Shown here in pieces: positions 63,337-64,000 of a DNA stretch of 64,000 nt. Under the pieces are notes generated by a model, which was not told the origin of the DNA, searched no databases, and saw nothing but the letters and a program-made list of their open reading frames with translations. The stretch comes from Pristionchus mayeri (taxonomy: Eukaryota; Nematoda; Chromadorea; Rhabditida; Neodiplogasteridae). The position numbers and the translations under genes were made by a program. Numbering within the stretch: the first letter of the stretch is position 1; each line of letters starts with the position of its first letter. The DNA lies in NCBI GenBank assembly GCA_036245805.1, contig BTRK01000003.1:13742464-13806463 (forward strand), in the 5' to 3' direction.

Positions 63337-64000
63337 TTAGGTTGTTGCATAAGTCCTGTCCGATTTGGAAGCCTCTAAGATATTTGGTCGATCTTGCTTG
63401 TATGTTTTTGAAATTATCTGGCCTCATGGCATAACAGAGGCATATGTTTGTACATTCCATCAATGATATTTCTAAATCACAAATGTCTGCATTACGAGAA
63501 AACGAAGCTTGAACTGTTCAGACTATCGCATATCTTCACACTTTTTCTTTGACGCGGTGCTAGTTGATGGGAACAGATAGCGATACTTCCTCGCCCAGCT
63601 AAATTAGAAGTATATATAAAACTCTTTCTAAAACTAGGTTGAATGTGCTTGCTTATTCCGCATTCAGCATGAGACCCTGTGAATGTGAATGCAGACTCAA
63701 AAATGCTGTCCAGCTAATTAATTGCACTGTCTCCAGTACAAGATATACTGAATTCAGGGGAAGTCGGTTTTAACCATCGCTACAGGGGCTATACAAATAC
63801 CAATAAAATTCGAGAGTAGTTGCTCGTCTATATCAGAAAAATAAAAAATCCGAAAACAAATTTCGGACAATTTTCACAAAATTCGTGATTTCAGATACTT
63901 TGAAAATTAATTCTTCATTCAGCGATGAATGATTTTCAAATAGTTTTCACACAAGTGCTTGTAGAATATGGGTTGATGGTTCAGAATACCACAATAGGTC
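63337..64000. mobile_element. Left end of a mariner-type element, continuing past the window
   Basis: TA then TTAGGTTGTTGCATAAGTCC starts 14 bp upstream (in gene sense) of locus V exon 7. The matching right terminus is not seen before base 64000. No transposase motif is visible in the part present. Confidence 0.55.

Overview
The window looks like a nematode chromosome segment. Coding exons are short (about 50-230 bp), acceptors are TTTTCAG-like, and several first exons have an acceptor 2-3 nt before the ATG, as expected for spliced-leader trans-splicing. It holds an acyltransferase-3 gene of the O-acyltransferase type that nematodes amplify, and TA-rich DNA packed with fold-back elements. The genus cannot be fixed from sequence alone. 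No bacterial operon, CRISPR array or replication origin was seen.

Layout. 1-15.4 kb (minus): a TMTC-type O-mannosyltransferase gene, 16 exons traced by eye with consistent phases, running off the left edge. Its introns carry a GC-rich RTE-type retrotransposon, a Tc/mariner-type element and several MITEs. 17.2-19.3 kb: a perfect hairpin, then a 126-bp satellite with six-unit higher-order periodicity. 19.5-22.5 kb (plus): an inverted partial copy of the TMTC gene (exons 5, 6, 7 and 15 only), whose last exon carries a 91-bp MITE. 23.0 kb: tRNA-Thr(AGT). 23.8-24.8 kb: unidentified exons. 25.0-30.1 kb (minus): an acyltransferase-3 gene with a probable SGNH domain.

32.7-58 kb and 63 kb form the most interesting region. 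It is a cluster of at least seven related loci (here U, T, S, P, Q on the minus strand, R on plus, V on minus) plus one relic tail. They encode a polytopic membrane protein I do not recognise. The intact member R has ten exons and 457 residues. Exons 1-5, 6+7 and 8+9 each encode a two-helix module, giving about seven modules and 14 helices. The protein ends in a Q/R-rich tail closing with a conserved HFW...PGA C-terminus. Exon phases and lengths are conserved across loci, but most other members carry frameshifts, in-frame stops or truncations. Their introns are crowded with mariner-type elements and kilobase-scale fold-backs.

60.3-62.2 kb (plus): a secreted, cysteine-containing small protein gene of unknown function. 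The rest is intron or intergenic DNA dominated by inverted-repeat elements. All exon calls are manual, from splice signals, phase continuity and paralogue comparison. No database search or RNA evidence was available.
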